Assembly (NCBI GenBank): GCA_036399055.1
Contig: DASWNX010000030.1
Span: 62,001-126,000 of the forward strand
Origin: Jatrophihabitans sp.
GTDB lineage: Bacteria > Actinomycetota > Actinomycetes > Mycobacteriales > Jatrophihabitantaceae
Direction: 5' to 3'
Length of the DNA: 64,000 bases
Shown here: in pieces, positions 46,501 to 54,407 of the stretch
Position numbering within the stretch: position 1 is the first letter of the stretch
Layout of the letters: the number at the start of each line of letters is the position of its first letter
The notes under the pieces: model-generated
Database searches by the model: none
Told to the model about the DNA's origin: nothing
The model's input: only the letters and a program-made list of their open reading frames with translations
Translations under genes and position numbers: made by a program

Positions 46501-47904
46501 CGGCGAGGCCGGGACGGGAAGCTCGACCTGCATCGCGGTGCCGAAGAACGTCGGCCAGCCCTCGCCCCAGGCGAATCGCGTGCCGCGGTCCTTGTCCAGG
46601 TCGCCATCGGTCTCGGACAGGTTGCCGTCGATGAAGTGGGAGCCGCCCGGGTTGTCCTCGATGTTGATCTTGTCCGAGACGTAGTGCCCGAACTCGTGGC
46701 CGATGACGTCCCAGTCGAACGGCGAGGCGCGGCGGATGTGCAGGTCGCCGCCGCTGTAGTTGTTGGAGCCGCCGCCGTACGGGTACTCGACCTCGATGTG
46801 GTCCAGCCGCTCGCCGTTGAGGTCCGCGGCGTAGCGCGTCGCAGTGACGAGCGCGTCGTGCACAGCGAACGCGGTGTGCGTGTCGGAGTCCGGGTCGTCG
46901 GCGCGGAAGGCCGCGTGCAGGACGGCGCCGTCGTCGGCGTCGGTGTGGACGGTCGACTCCATCTGGAACGTCGTGTCGCCGAAGAACCCCTGGTCCTCGA
47001 CCGTCGTGCCGGAGTTCTGCGCGAGGACGCGGATGAAGATGTCGCGGCCGTTCTCGAGCGCACCGTCGTCGTTGTCGATGCTCACGCTGAACGAGCCGTC
47101 ATCGGCGCTCTGCACCGCGTCGACGAGGACCGAGCCGACCGGCTCACGGTCGCGGATCTCCACGCGTGCGTCGCGGATCGGGTGCAGCGGGCCGCCGTCG
47201 GCATCCCGGTAGAAGACCGTGCCGCCCACCGTGATGTCGTCCGCCGCCGCGGCGAGCCCAGTCACGCGGACCGCCTCCCGCTGGCCCACGATCAGCTCCT
47301 GCGCCTGCGCGCCGGCGGCCGCCATGGACAGCCGGCCCTCCTGCACGGCCGCCTCGAGCGCGAGGAGCTGGACGTGTCTGCTGCTCTTCGTGCTCTGCAG
47401 CACTCGGCCGCGGTCGCCGCCGAGGTACAGCGCCTCCCGACGGCTGGCGATCGTCCGGCCGTCGGCGTCCTTGGCGCGTACCAGCACGTCGAGCCGGCCG
47501 CGCGCGTTGCGCCGCACGCGGTACGGCACCGCCAGCGTCTGGACCACTCCGTCGGCGGCCGCGGCGACGGTGCGCCGGACGGTCCCGGCGGCAACCGATC
47601 CGGAGGCACGCGAGGTCACCTCGTAGGAGGCTGCGCCGATGTGCTGCGTGATAGTCAGCGTGGCGTCGACCGTGTCACCGACCGCCCGGACCCCGGCAGC
47701 TGGCGCGAGGGCGACGGAGAGCTCGTCACCCGGCTCGGCATCCTCGGCCAACCCGCTCGGCGCCGTGGAGGTGGCCGCGACCGGCGCCACCGACGGCGCC
47801 GCGGACGGTACCGCCTGGGCGCCCGACGCGGGCGCCAGCTCGACGACGGTCGCCATCACGACGACGAACAGGGCAAAGCGCGAAAGCCAAGCAGTGGACT
47901 TCAT
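43522..47904 (-). CDS. Large secreted multidomain zinc metalloprotease with NIDO, HYR-like and PxKF domains
   Basis: 1460 aa. Signal peptide (MKSTAWLSRFALFVVVMATVV, cleavage near ASGAQA). A metallopeptidase-like region carries HEFGHYVSD near residue 402 (HExxH variant HEFGH) and downstream GWPTFFGTAMQ, with a Glu-rich helix as possible third ligand site. Next a NIDO-type domain (APFFADVDTRAAGSSLVTYS, FQLLLVDRADVGVGDFDIVMNY), a carboxypeptidase-regulatory-like fold (SGRVIDTATPP, SGIPAGTYTVTA), Ig/HYR-type repeats (TDPDGDQPVVTNDAPGVLPLG, PALTCPADV, TVTHTARDESGNVSTCEHS), and a terminal PxKF domain (GQALPFKWRLQDSSGAYV). No LPxTG or membrane anchor, so released or wall-associated. GGGGG lies 5 nt before the ATG. 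Confidence 0.82.
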   Translation of the reverse strand: MKSTAWLSRFALFVVVMATVVELAPASGAQAVPSAAPSVAPVAATSTAPSGLAEDAEPGDELSVALAPAAGVRAVGDTVDATLTITQHIGAASYEVTSRASGSVAAGTVRRTVAAAADGVVQTLAVPYRVRRNARGRLDVLVRAKDADGRTIASRREALYLGGDRGRVLQSTKSSRHVQLLALEAAVQEGRLSMAAAGAQAQELIVGQREAVRVTGLAAAADDITVGGTVFYRDADGGPLHPIRDARVEIRDREPVGSVLVDAVQSADDGSFSVSIDNDDGALENGRDIFIRVLAQNSGTTVEDQGFFGDTTFQMESTVHTDADDGAVLHAAFRADDPDSDTHTAFAVHDALVTATRYAADLNGERLDHIEVEYPYGGGSNNYSGGDLHIRRASPFDWDVIGHEFGHYVSDKINIEDNPGGSHFIDGNLSETDGDLDKDRGTRFAWGEGWPTFFGTAMQVELPVPASPTVGDLRYTASNGVDYGIESEAGMASNGEDNEATATRVLWDLYDSSVKGGVFESFDDVSLSDHAIWDRLDAGDVETLSAAYRALVAGRTPREQADFGCVAAEHSVGPALTTPSEGSSFRTDTAPRVSWIPGGGGPAFRNNRFVVEAYDESFTNRLFASAETDQTSYQLSDTDWQLVTGGLDRSVHLVVRGRQINDPVTGPYASCAVRVSVVRTVDVSAECRATALPPNDDSSTGTVALPFPVNYFGTTYTHTYVNNNGNITFNSPMGTFTPFSINASTPPMIAPFFADVDTRAAGSSLVTYSVGTTTFQGRRAFCVNWVNVGYYSGHTDKLNSFQLLLVDRADVGVGDFDIVMNYDRILWETGDFSGGSNGFGGVSAGAGYSAGTGEASKFYEFPGSRVNGAFLSRNTVTGLTNGRRNSIVDGRYVFDVRNGAAPAGGRISGRVIDTATPPTAQPGAPVQVCPAAGGQCVYVTLSGSDGSYVASGIPAGTYTVTAFPPAGSQLRKRSVTVELGAGGAKTVDLLLEGPVGPPAGSGISPSRAGGDGIPIVYWNTALTVSTTGCAGGSARWSVTAGDGSAISSGGMTEGAAGSYTGTVPPLSPRSGHAKVTMTIDCPGDQPDQTVSFDIYIDPSGWVRSLSGRPIAGATVTLYRADSPNGPFQVVSDGSFVMSPTNRANPSLTDAAGHFGWDVMAGYYQVRAEKAGCLAADGSAYVESRVMTIPPAVFDLDLRLDCNEAPTITAENVTLEGNTIGGYAGALPGVTATDPDGDQPVVTNDAPGVLPLGTTTVRWTATDADGESAETTQQVTVVDTTAPALTCPADVIGLVGQAVVVPAARATDAVDDVPVVSHDVPVVSHDAPSAFGPGITTVTHTARDESGNVSTCEHSVWLKYTFTGFLNGTVHHVDDAIAGQALPFKWRLQDSSGAYVQSTATVVKYGFDLTDGVYQLPTYDAAGEHFVLVAKTPRTWAGTSKTFRIVLDDGTEHTIRITFRP
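43938..43979 (-). repeat. 21-nt tandem duplication in the metalloprotease gene
   Basis: CTGACCACGGGCACGTCGTGG-like unit is present twice in a row, encoding PVVSHD twice in an HYR-like domain. Confidence 0.75.
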
Positions 47905-47956
47905 AAAACCCCCGTTAGAAACGCCCGAACCCTTGGGCGCCCGAATTGCACCATAT

Positions 47957-47992
47957 CCGGGGAACCCCGGTCAACCGATTCGGCCAAATCGG
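47957..47992 (-). terminator. Two adjacent hairpins between lipoprotein and metalloprotease genes
   Basis: CCGGGG-AA-CCCCGG (47957-47970) and CCGATT-CGGCCA-AATCGG (47975-47992) lie back to back in the 109-nt gap. No U tract. They could end the lipoprotein transcript or form a leader for the metalloprotease gene. Confidence 0.45.
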
Positions 47993-48013
47993 ACGCACGA
48001 ACAGCCCCGCTCG

Positions 48014-48682
48014 TCAGTCGACCGGCGTCAACGGCGTATCCGCGTCCCCGTCGGTCAGCTCCGCGAGCTGGTCGCGGTAGTCCTCCTCGGTCAGCCGGCC
48101 GGCCGCCAGCTCGCGCCGCAGCGCGAGCTCCCGCAGCTGCCGCTCGCCCGGTCCAGATGCGGCGAAGACCGCGTCCGGACCGCCCAGCAGCTCTACCGCA
48201 CCGACGAACCGGCCGCTCCCCTCGCCGGCCGCGTCGTACAGCTGGATGGCGCCGGACACCCGGGAGCGAACGCCGGGCGGTACCTCGACCCGGATCGTCG
48301 CCACCTGCCGCCGGCCCGGTGCGACCGTGGGCCACTCGACGCTCGACCGGTCGAGCGTCGCCCCGCCCGTCGCCGTCAGCGTCGCGACAGCTCGCGCCCC
48401 ACGGGGCGAGGGGACCAGGCACACGGTGACATCGACGTACCGGCCGAGGTGAGTTCCGTCGCCGAGGACTGTCACCGCGGCGTCGAACGTACGTGGCGCT
48501 CCGCCATCGTCGCCCGACCGGCACGCCTCGCCTGCCGGCAGCGCGGCGGTCGTCTTCGCAGCCGGCGGCCTGGCACTGTCACCGCCGCACGCGACAGCCC
48601 CCAGCACGAGTACGCCGGCCACAGCGGTGAGGACGCGGCCCGGCATCCGGTCAGTCAGGTGCCGGCGGTCTCGAGGTGCCAC
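48014..48682 (-). CDS. Putative lipoprotein with SHOCT-like C-terminus
   Basis: 222 aa. Positively charged N-terminus, hydrophobic stretch VLTAVAGVLVLGAVAC and lipobox LGAVAC (Cys near 32), then a beta-rich domain of about 130 residues and a helical end LRELALRRELAAGRLTEEDYRDQLAELTDG that resembles a short C-terminal (SHOCT-type) motif. Function unknown. ATG 48646 is possible, but TATGAT 6 nt before GTG 48682 supports the longer, leaderless start. It lies upstream of the secreted metalloprotease on the same strand. Confidence 0.78.
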   Translation of the reverse strand: MAPRDRRHLTDRMPGRVLTAVAGVLVLGAVACGGDSARPPAAKTTAALPAGEACRSGDDGGAPRTFDAAVTVLGDGTHLGRYVDVTVCLVPSPRGARAVATLTATGGATLDRSSVEWPTVAPGRRQVATIRVEVPPGVRSRVSGAIQLYDAAGEGSGRFVGAVELLGGPDAVFAASGPGERQLRELALRRELAAGRLTEEDYRDQLAELTDGDADTPLTPVD

Positions 48683-48688
48683 CGCGCC

Positions 48689-48694
48689 ATCATA
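48689..48694 (-). promoter_or_regulatory. -10 element of the lipoprotein gene (TATGAT)
   Basis: Minus-strand TATGAT, 6 nt, then in-frame GTG at 48682. Confidence 0.6.
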
Positions 48695-49065
48695 TAGCCA
48701 GCATGGACCGAACGTGACGAACGGAACAGACCACCGCAGACGCACCCATCGCACGCGCCGATGCAGACTCTCGGGCGCTGTACAGGGCGCGAGATTGCCG
48801 TTGTGGGACCCCTGGATCGGCAATCGTGGAGCATGCCGGTTCGACTGGCGGTATGGGCGAGGCAGGGTCGGCCCGAACGGCTCGGACTGGAAGTAGCCGT
48901 GGTGCATGCCGAAGGAGTCCCGGTTGAGAGGTGTACTGACAGGGCGCCCCAGGCCGACTGCGAGGGGCCGCGAGCGCACGTAGCGTTGGAGACATGGACA
49001 ACCGGGCCGAGGCGCTGAGCTGCGCCTGACCAAGCCGCCAGCGCCCGACCTCGGGCCCGCATGAC
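48695..49065. other. Intergenic stretch between lipoprotein promoter and repeat array
   Basis: About 370 nt without a credible gene on either strand. Open frames here are GC artefacts or extensions of neighbours. It should contain the promoter for the alcohol dehydrogenase gene; I cannot place it confidently. Confidence 0.45.
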
Positions 49066-49151
49066 GACCACACGACCACACGACCACACGAAAAACGACC
49101 ACACGACCACCCGACCACACGACCACACGACCACACGAAAAACGACCACAC
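49066..49151 (+). repeat. Octamer tandem array GACCACAC with two GAAAAAC spacers
   Basis: Nine octamers GACCACAC (one is GACCACCC) occur as 3 + GAAAAAC + 5 + GAAAAAC + 1. The array ends 5 nt before the AGGAG ribosome-binding site of the alcohol dehydrogenase gene. The unit length is not a multiple of three. It is not a CRISPR: there are no unique spacers. Confidence 0.9.
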
Positions 49152-49171
49152 GACACAGGAGCACATCGCAC

Positions 49172-50212
49172 ATGCGCGTCAACGCCTACGCAGCCCCAGC
49201 CGCCGGTCAGCCGCTGGCTCCCACCACGATCCAGCGGCGCGACGTCGGACCGAACGACGTCCTCATCGAGATCCAGTACGCCGGGATCTGCCACTCCGAC
49301 ATCCACACCGTCAACGGCGACTGGGGACCGCAGCCCTTCCCGGTCGTGCCCGGCCACGAGATCGTCGGCGTCGTCACCGAGGTGGGCTCCGAGGTCACCG
49401 GCCACCAGGCCGGTGACCGGGTCGGCGTCGGCTGCATGGTCAACTCGTGCGGCGCCTGCGCCAACTGCCGCAACGGCGACGAGCAGTACTGCCTCAAGGG
49501 CATGGTCGGCACCTACGCAAGCGAGGACCGCGACGGCGCCACCACCCAGGGCGGCTACTCCACCCACGTCGTGGTCGACGCCCACTTCGTCCTCTCCATC
49601 CCCGACGGCATCGACCCCGTGGCCGCCGCGCCGCTGCTGTGCGCCGGCATCACGACGTACTCCCCGCTGCGCCGTTGGGGCGCCGGACCGGGCAAGAAGG
49701 TCGCCATCGTGGGCCTCGGCGGCCTGGGCCACATGGGGGTCAAGCTCGCCCACGCTCTCGGCGCCGAGGTCACGGTGCTCTCGCAGTCGCTGAAGAAGCA
49801 GGAGGACGGCCTTCGGCTCGGCGCGGACCACTACTACGCCACGTCGGACACCGACACCTTCGAGCAGCTCGCCGGCGCCTTCGACCTCATCGTCAACACC
49901 GTCAGCGCCCCCATCGACGTCGACGCCTACCTCGGCCTGCTCGCCGTCGACGGGACCCTGGTCAACGTCGGCGCTCCTCCCGAGCCGTTGAGCCTCAACG
50001 TGTTCTCGCTCATCAGCGCTCGACGGTCCTACGCCGGGTCGATGATCGGCGGGATCTCCGAGACCCAGGTGATGCTCGACTTCTGCGCCGAGCATCACCT
50101 CGGCGCCGATGTCGAGGTGATCTCCGCCGACCAGATCAACGAGGCCTACGAGCGTGTCCTGGCTTCCGATGTCCGCTACCGGTTCGTCATCGACACCGCC
50201 ACCCTCGTCTGA
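49172..50212 (+). CDS. Zinc-dependent NAD(P) alcohol dehydrogenase (CAD/AdhC type)
   Basis: 346 aa. Medium-chain dehydrogenase: catalytic zinc ligands in [15 protein letters not shown] and PGHEIVG, structural zinc cysteines in [15 protein letters not shown], and Rossmann [23 protein letters not shown]. The cinnamyl-alcohol-dehydrogenase branch (M. tuberculosis AdhC-like, YahK-like) is NADP-preferring and reduces aldehydes. The frame is open through the upstream octamer array, but ATG 49172 with AGGAG at 10 nt and MRVNAYAA is the family start. Confidence 0.93.
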   Translation: MRVNAYAAPAAGQPLAPTTIQRRDVGPNDVLIEIQYAGICHSDIHTVNGDWGPQPFPVVPGHEIVGVVTEVGSEVTGHQAGDRVGVGCMVNSCGACANCRNGDEQYCLKGMVGTYASEDRDGATTQGGYSTHVVVDAHFVLSIPDGIDPVAAAPLLCAGITTYSPLRRWGAGPGKKVAIVGLGGLGHMGVKLAHALGAEVTVLSQSLKKQEDGLRLGADHYYATSDTDTFEQLAGAFDLIVNTVSAPIDVDAYLGLLAVDGTLVNVGAPPEPLSLNVFSLISARRSYAGSMIGGISETQVMLDFCAEHHLGADVEVISADQINEAYERVLASDVRYRFVIDTATLV

Positions 50213-50296
50213 CAACCGGGCAGGGCGTTCCCCGGCCGAGTGCGGGCCGCTGGTCGACCCGGCGCAGGCGCTCGCGGCCTGACTGACGCTGTCTCG

Positions 50297-50302
50297 TACC
50301 CT
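50297..50302 (+). promoter_or_regulatory. -10 element of murB (TACCCT)
   Basis: TACCCT followed by 8 nt and the GTG start; no ribosome-binding site. Confidence 0.45.
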
Positions 50303-50310
50303 GTGATGTT

Positions 50311-51345
50311 GTGGCCCGGCACTTCAGCGAACTGACGACGATGCGCGTCGGTGGCCCGACCCGCGAGTTCGTCGAGGCCCCGACCACCGAGGAGCTGGTG
50401 GAGGCCGTCCGCGCCGCGGACGCGCGTGGCGTTCGGCTACTCGTCATGGGTGGCGGCTCGAACCTGGTCGTCGGCGATGGCGGGTGGGACGGCGTCACCG
50501 TGCAGGTCCGCTCGAACGGCATCGACATCGACGGCGCCACCGTCCGGGCCGACGCGGGCGTGGACTGGGACCGCCTGGTCGCCGTCACCGTCGAGCACGG
50601 CCTCGCCGGCCTCGAACCGCTGTCGGGCGTTCCGGGCACGGTGGGGGGCACGCCGGTGCAGAACGTCGGGGCGTTCGGCACGGTCACCTCCGACGTCCTC
50701 GCCTCGGTCACCGTCTATGACCGGCGCACCGGCGCGACACAGGAGTGGCCGCGCGAGCGCTGCGGATTCGGCAGCCACCGCCAGTCGGCTTTCAAGCACA
50801 CCGACCGCTACGTCGTGTTGCGGGTGACCTACGAGCTTCGGCGCTCGGACCGCTCGGTGCCGATGACCTTCGAGTCACTCCTCAGCCGGCTGGGCATCCG
50901 GGCGGGCGAGACCGCCGACGTGGCGGACGTGCGCAGGGCGGTGCTGGAGCTGCGCCGGGAACGCGGATCGATCGTCGACCCGGCCGACACCGACACGTGG
51001 GGGGTCGGGTCGTTCTTCATCAACCCGGTGGTGGCCAACGTTCCAAAGGCGGCCGAAGCCAGCCCGCGGTACCCGGACCCGCTGGGCACCAAGCTTCCTG
51101 CTGGGTGGCTGATCCAGCACGCCGGCTTTCCGCCTGGGTATGGCGCTGAGTTCGGCTCCGGCGCGGTCACGTTGTCGAGCAAGCACGCGCTCGCACTCTG
51201 CAATCGCGGCGGCGCGACGACGCTGGAAGTGATGCGGTTCGCCGCGCACATCCGCGCCGGTGTGCATGCGCGGTTCGGCATCCTCCTAGGCCCTGAATGC
51301 CATCTCGTGAACTGCTCGTTCGACGATGAGCTGGCCGCGAGGTAG
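50311..51345 (+). CDS. murB: UDP-N-acetylenolpyruvoylglucosamine reductase MurB
   Basis: 344 aa. FAD/NADPH enzyme making UDP-MurNAc for peptidoglycan. FSELTTMRVGGP at the N-terminus, FAD-binding LLVMGGGSNLVVGD, GLEPLSGVPGTVGGTPVQNVGAFG, the catalytic serine region VGSFFINPVV (most MurB have GSFFKNP; here Ile replaces Lys), and C-terminal GAVTLSSKHALALCN with the general-acid region. Start GTG 50311. The preceding dehydrogenase is 98 nt away on the same strand but functionally unrelated. Confidence 0.95.
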   Translation: MARHFSELTTMRVGGPTREFVEAPTTEELVEAVRAADARGVRLLVMGGGSNLVVGDGGWDGVTVQVRSNGIDIDGATVRADAGVDWDRLVAVTVEHGLAGLEPLSGVPGTVGGTPVQNVGAFGTVTSDVLASVTVYDRRTGATQEWPRERCGFGSHRQSAFKHTDRYVVLRVTYELRRSDRSVPMTFESLLSRLGIRAGETADVADVRRAVLELRRERGSIVDPADTDTWGVGSFFINPVVANVPKAAEASPRYPDPLGTKLPAGWLIQHAGFPPGYGAEFGSGAVTLSSKHALALCNRGGATTLEVMRFAAHIRAGVHARFGILLGPECHLVNCSFDDELAAR

Positions 51346-51513
51346 GCAAACCCCCAGCCCAGATCCGGGCCTGGCGCACCCTGGGTTTTCACAGCGGAAC
51401 TTGACTCGTCCTTGATCCAGGCCTGCGGTGGGCATGACCCGCGTCCGGGCAACCTCGAATGGAGCAGCCAATCGGCTGCTCACGCCGTGAGGCGAGCATC
51501 TCGAGGAGGACGT

Positions 51514-52005
51514 ATGGACCACAACAATCCCGGCCAGGCGCAGAGGCCGGTTGGCAGAGGCGCGCTGGGCCTGAAGCTCGGCCTGGTCGCGGCCGGACTC
51601 GCCGTCGGCGCGATCGGAGCGACTGCGATCACGGCCGGCGCCGAGCCCGGCGCCTCGGCGGCGCCGTCGGCGTCGGCTTCTGCGACGGCGCCCGGTAGCC
51701 AGGCGCCTGACAGCTCGGCCGACGGTGATGGCCACCGGGGCGGTCGCGGGCACGGCTCCGCGCCGGTCCGCGGAGACGAGAAGGCGGTCACCGAAGCCCA
51801 AAGCGCGGCACTGAAGGCCGCGGCGTTGAAGGCGGTGCCAGGAGGAACGGTCTACCGGGTCGAGACCGACGCCGGTGACGCCGCTTTCGAGGCCCACATG
51901 ACCAAGGCAGACGGCTCCGAGGTCACCGTGAAGTTCGATGAGAAACTCGCGGTGATCGAGGTCGAGGACGGCATGGGCAAGGGCGATCCGGACTCCGACG
52001 AGTAA
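51514..52005 (+). CDS. Exported PepSY-like protein
   Basis: 163 aa. Membrane span or uncleaved signal at about 20-42 (LKLGLVAAGLAVGAIGATAI), then a Ser/Ala/Pro linker, and a C-terminal PepSY-type domain (AALKAAALKAVPGGTVYRVETDAGDAAFEAHMTKADGSEVTVKFDEKLAVIEVED). PepSY domains often inhibit proteases or sense the envelope. ATG 51514 has GAGGAGG at a good distance. It lies 130 nt before a two-component system on the same strand, and may be its target or partner. Confidence 0.82.
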   Translation: MDHNNPGQAQRPVGRGALGLKLGLVAAGLAVGAIGATAITAGAEPGASAAPSASASATAPGSQAPDSSADGDGHRGGRGHGSAPVRGDEKAVTEAQSAALKAAALKAVPGGTVYRVETDAGDAAFEAHMTKADGSEVTVKFDEKLAVIEVEDGMGKGDPDSDE

Positions 52006-52007
52006 CG

Positions 52008-52055
52008 CGGCCGGACGACAGGCACAGCGGCCGCACGACAGGCACAGCGGCCGCA
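52008..52055 (+). repeat. Short direct repeat after the PepSY-like gene
   Basis: CGGCCGCACGACAGGCACAG occurs fully once and with one change (CGGCCGGACGACAGGCACAG) just before it, starting 2 nt after the stop codon. Confidence 0.7.
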
Positions 52056-52135
52056 CAGCGCAGTCACGGGGGCAGTACAGCTTCGCGATGCTCACTGAGC
52101 AGGACAAGCGTTGCGGGGCTGGAAGGGGACCGGCG

Positions 52136-52942
52136 ATGGCGCAGGTGCTCCTGGTCGAGGACGACGCCGCGATCCGCACCGCGCTGACCCGTGCCCTGCG
52201 CGAGCAGGGTCACGCGGTGCTGGCGGTCGGTTCGGGAATGCCGGCGCTGTCCTCGGCCGTGGAGCAGAAGCCGGACGTCGTCCTGCTCGACCTGGGCCTG
52301 CCCGACGTCGACGGTTCGGACGTGCTGTCGATGCTGCGGGCGGTGAGCGAGGTGCCGGTCATCGTCGCCACCGCCCGCGATGACGAGTCGGAGATGGTTC
52401 GGTTGCTGGACCTCGGCGCTGACGACTACATCATCAAGCCGTTCACCGGAGCTCAGGTCAACGCCCGGATCCGCGCGGTGCTGCGCCGCGCCGGACGGGT
52501 CGAGGAGGACCCGTTGATCACCGTGGGCGGCCTGCGCATCGACACCCGCGGCTACGAGGTCAGCCTGGACGGGCGTCCCATCGAGCTGGCGCGCAAGGAG
52601 TATGAGCTGCTGCTCGCGCTGGCCCGGCGGGCCGGGGAGGTCGTGAGCAAGCGTGAGTTGCTCGCCGAGGTCTGGCAGCTGGCCTGGGGTGGCTCGGACC
52701 GCACGGTCGACGTCCACCTGTCCTGGCTGCGGCGCAAGCTCGGCGAGTCGGCGGCTCAGCCCCGCTACCTGCACAGCCTTCGAGGAGTCGGCGTGCGATT
52801 GGCGCCGGCGGCGCCCCAGCCGGTCGGTGCGGTCGGGGCGGCCCGGCCAGTCGAGACGGTCGGTGCGGTCGGTGCGCCCCGGCCAGTCGAAGCAGTCGGA
52901 GCGGTCGAGGCGGCCGAGCCGGTCGAGGCCGGCGCCGGATGA
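52136..52942 (+). CDS. OmpR-family response regulator with repeat-rich C-terminal tail
   Basis: 268 aa. Receiver: VLLVEDDAAIRTAL, phosphoacceptor in VVLLDLGLPDVDGSDVL, Lys in IIKPFTGAQ. Winged-helix output: EYELLLALARRAGEVVSKRELLAEVW and RTVDVHLSWLRRKLGES. The usual protein ends near GVGVRLAPA; here a further 45 residues of Val/Gly/Ala/Pro/Glu repeats are encoded by 36-nt tandem units. ATG 52136 with GGAAGGGGAC is chosen over ATG 52088. Overlaps the kinase gene by ATGA. Confidence 0.92.
   Translation: MAQVLLVEDDAAIRTALTRALREQGHAVLAVGSGMPALSSAVEQKPDVVLLDLGLPDVDGSDVLSMLRAVSEVPVIVATARDDESEMVRLLDLGADDYIIKPFTGAQVNARIRAVLRRAGRVEEDPLITVGGLRIDTRGYEVSLDGRPIELARKEYELLLALARRAGEVVSKRELLAEVWQLAWGGSDRTVDVHLSWLRRKLGESAAQPRYLHSLRGVGVRLAPAAPQPVGAVGAARPVETVGAVGAPRPVEAVGAVEAAEPVEAGAG
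52826..52930 (+). repeat. 36-nt in-frame tandem repeat at the 3' end of the response regulator gene
   Basis: Two 36-nt copies (52826, 52862) and a 33-nt third (52898) encode a GAVGAxRPVExV-type tail after the winged-helix domain. Confidence 0.88.
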
Positions 52943-54336
52943 GACGGCGGATCCTGGCCCTGGTGATGGGGATGACCACCCTGGTGGTGCTCGCCTTCGC
53001 GATCCCCAGCGGTGTGCTGATCCGCTCCGCGGTGCTCCAGCGTGCTGAGCAGGCGACCATCGATCAGGCCGACAGCGTGGCCGTCTTCCTGCGCAGCGGC
53101 GCCCCGAGCCGAGCGGTGATCGAGCGCTATGCCCACTCGCTGTCCGCTGCCACCGGGCGTCCCACCTCGGTGCTGCTGCCGGACGGCGTCAAGGTGGGCG
53201 ACCCTTCGGCCGAGGCCAGCGACCGGGCCAGGCGGTCCTGGGAGGGACGTGAGCCACTGCAGGGGCGGCAGCCGCTGCAAGGGCGTGAGTCGCCGGGGGG
53301 GAGTGGGTCATCGGACGGCGGCCGGGAAGGCGGGCGGGGAGGCGGCCGGAGCCCGGACCTGAGCCCGAACCCGCGGGCGGTCCTGTCTGCCGGTTCCGGC
53401 GGCCAGGTCGCCGAGGTCGCCGTGGCCACCGGCCAGGGCAGCTACCTGGTCAGCGTGTTCGCCTCCGATGAGGTGCTGCACGCCGGCCAGGGCCGGTGGT
53501 TCCTGCTGCTGATCTCAGGCAGTCTGGCCCTGCTGCTGATCGGCGGGCTGGCCGGCGAGCTGCTGACCCGCCGCATCACGCGCCCGCTGACCTCCAGCGC
53601 TGAGACGGCCCGGCTGCTCAGCGAGGGCGACACCACGGCGCGCGCGCCCGTCGATGGGCCCCGCGAGATCGCCGCGGTCGGCACTGCCCTCAACGCGCTG
53701 GCCGATCGGACCGACGAGCTGATCGCGGAGGCGCGTGAGACCGCGGCCGATCTGTCCCATCGGCTGCGCACCCCGCTGACCGCGCTGCGCCTGGACGCCG
53801 AGGCCCTGACCGAGCCGGTCGAGGCCGAACGGATCGGCGCCCATGTGAGCGAGTTGGAGCGGACGTTGACCGCGGTCATCCGGGCGGCTCGCAGGCCACA
53901 GCGGGAGGGGCGCGTCCCCCGTTGCGACGCCACCGAGATCGTCGGCGACCGGGTGCGGTTCTGGTCGGCGCTGGCGGAGGATCAACGACGGCCAGTGGCC
54001 CTTGACCTGCCCACGGAGCCGGTGCTGGTCCGGGCCGCCGGTGAGGACCTGGCCGCCGCGGTGGACGCGCTGCTGGAGAACATCATCGCCCACACACCTG
54101 AGGGCACCGCCTTCTCGGTGTCGCTGGCAGCTGGGCCCGACGGCGCGCTGCTGCAGGTCGCGGACGAGGGCCCCGGGCTGACCCACCCGATGCCCAGCCG
54201 GGGCCGCAGCGACCGAGGCTCCAGCGGCTTGGGCCTGGACATCGCCCGCCGCTGCGCCGAGGCCTCCGGCGGCTTGATGAGGATCGGGCGCAGCGAGCCG
54301 GGCGGCGTGCTGGTCGCGCTGGCCCTCAAGGCCTGA
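52939..54336 (+). CDS. Sensor histidine kinase partner
   Basis: 465 aa. TM1 at about 3-30, a variable extracytoplasmic region of about 150 residues containing a low-complexity Gly/Arg/Ser stretch (near 100-140), TM2 WFLLLISGSLALLLIGGLAG, HAMP, phosphoacceptor AADLSHRLRTPLTALRLDAEAL, ATPase domain with VDALLENIIAHT (N box), DEGPGL and SSGLGLDIA. Coupled by ATGA to the OmpR-type regulator. The ligand is unknown; the PepSY-like gene upstream is a candidate partner. Confidence 0.91.
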   Translation: MRRRILALVMGMTTLVVLAFAIPSGVLIRSAVLQRAEQATIDQADSVAVFLRSGAPSRAVIERYAHSLSAATGRPTSVLLPDGVKVGDPSAEASDRARRSWEGREPLQGRQPLQGRESPGGSGSSDGGREGGRGGGRSPDLSPNPRAVLSAGSGGQVAEVAVATGQGSYLVSVFASDEVLHAGQGRWFLLLISGSLALLLIGGLAGELLTRRITRPLTSSAETARLLSEGDTTARAPVDGPREIAAVGTALNALADRTDELIAEARETAADLSHRLRTPLTALRLDAEALTEPVEAERIGAHVSELERTLTAVIRAARRPQREGRVPRCDATEIVGDRVRFWSALAEDQRRPVALDLPTEPVLVRAAGEDLAAAVDALLENIIAHTPEGTAFSVSLAAGPDGALLQVADEGPGLTHPMPSRGRSDRGSSGLGLDIARRCAEASGGLMRIGRSEPGGVLVALALKA

Positions 54337-54395
54337 CCAGCCGGCTTCCAAGCTGAGTTCCCTCGACGCGTGAGAACGCCACGGCACGCTAGTCG

Positions 54396-54401
54396 TAATC
54401 T
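54396..54401 (+). promoter_or_regulatory. -10 element of the orphan membrane protein gene (TAATCT)
   Basis: TAATCT followed by 6 nt and the ATG at 54408; leaderless layout. Confidence 0.5.
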
Positions 54402-54407
54402 CTGCCA

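Noticed and set aside
45949-48429. 826-codon plus-strand frame opposite the metalloprotease and lipoprotein genes
   Set aside because: Shadow of real genes with strong domain evidence on the minus strand; no recognisable protein.
49066-49151. CRISPR array
   Set aside because: Units are 8 nt and contiguous with no unique spacers and no cas genes nearby.
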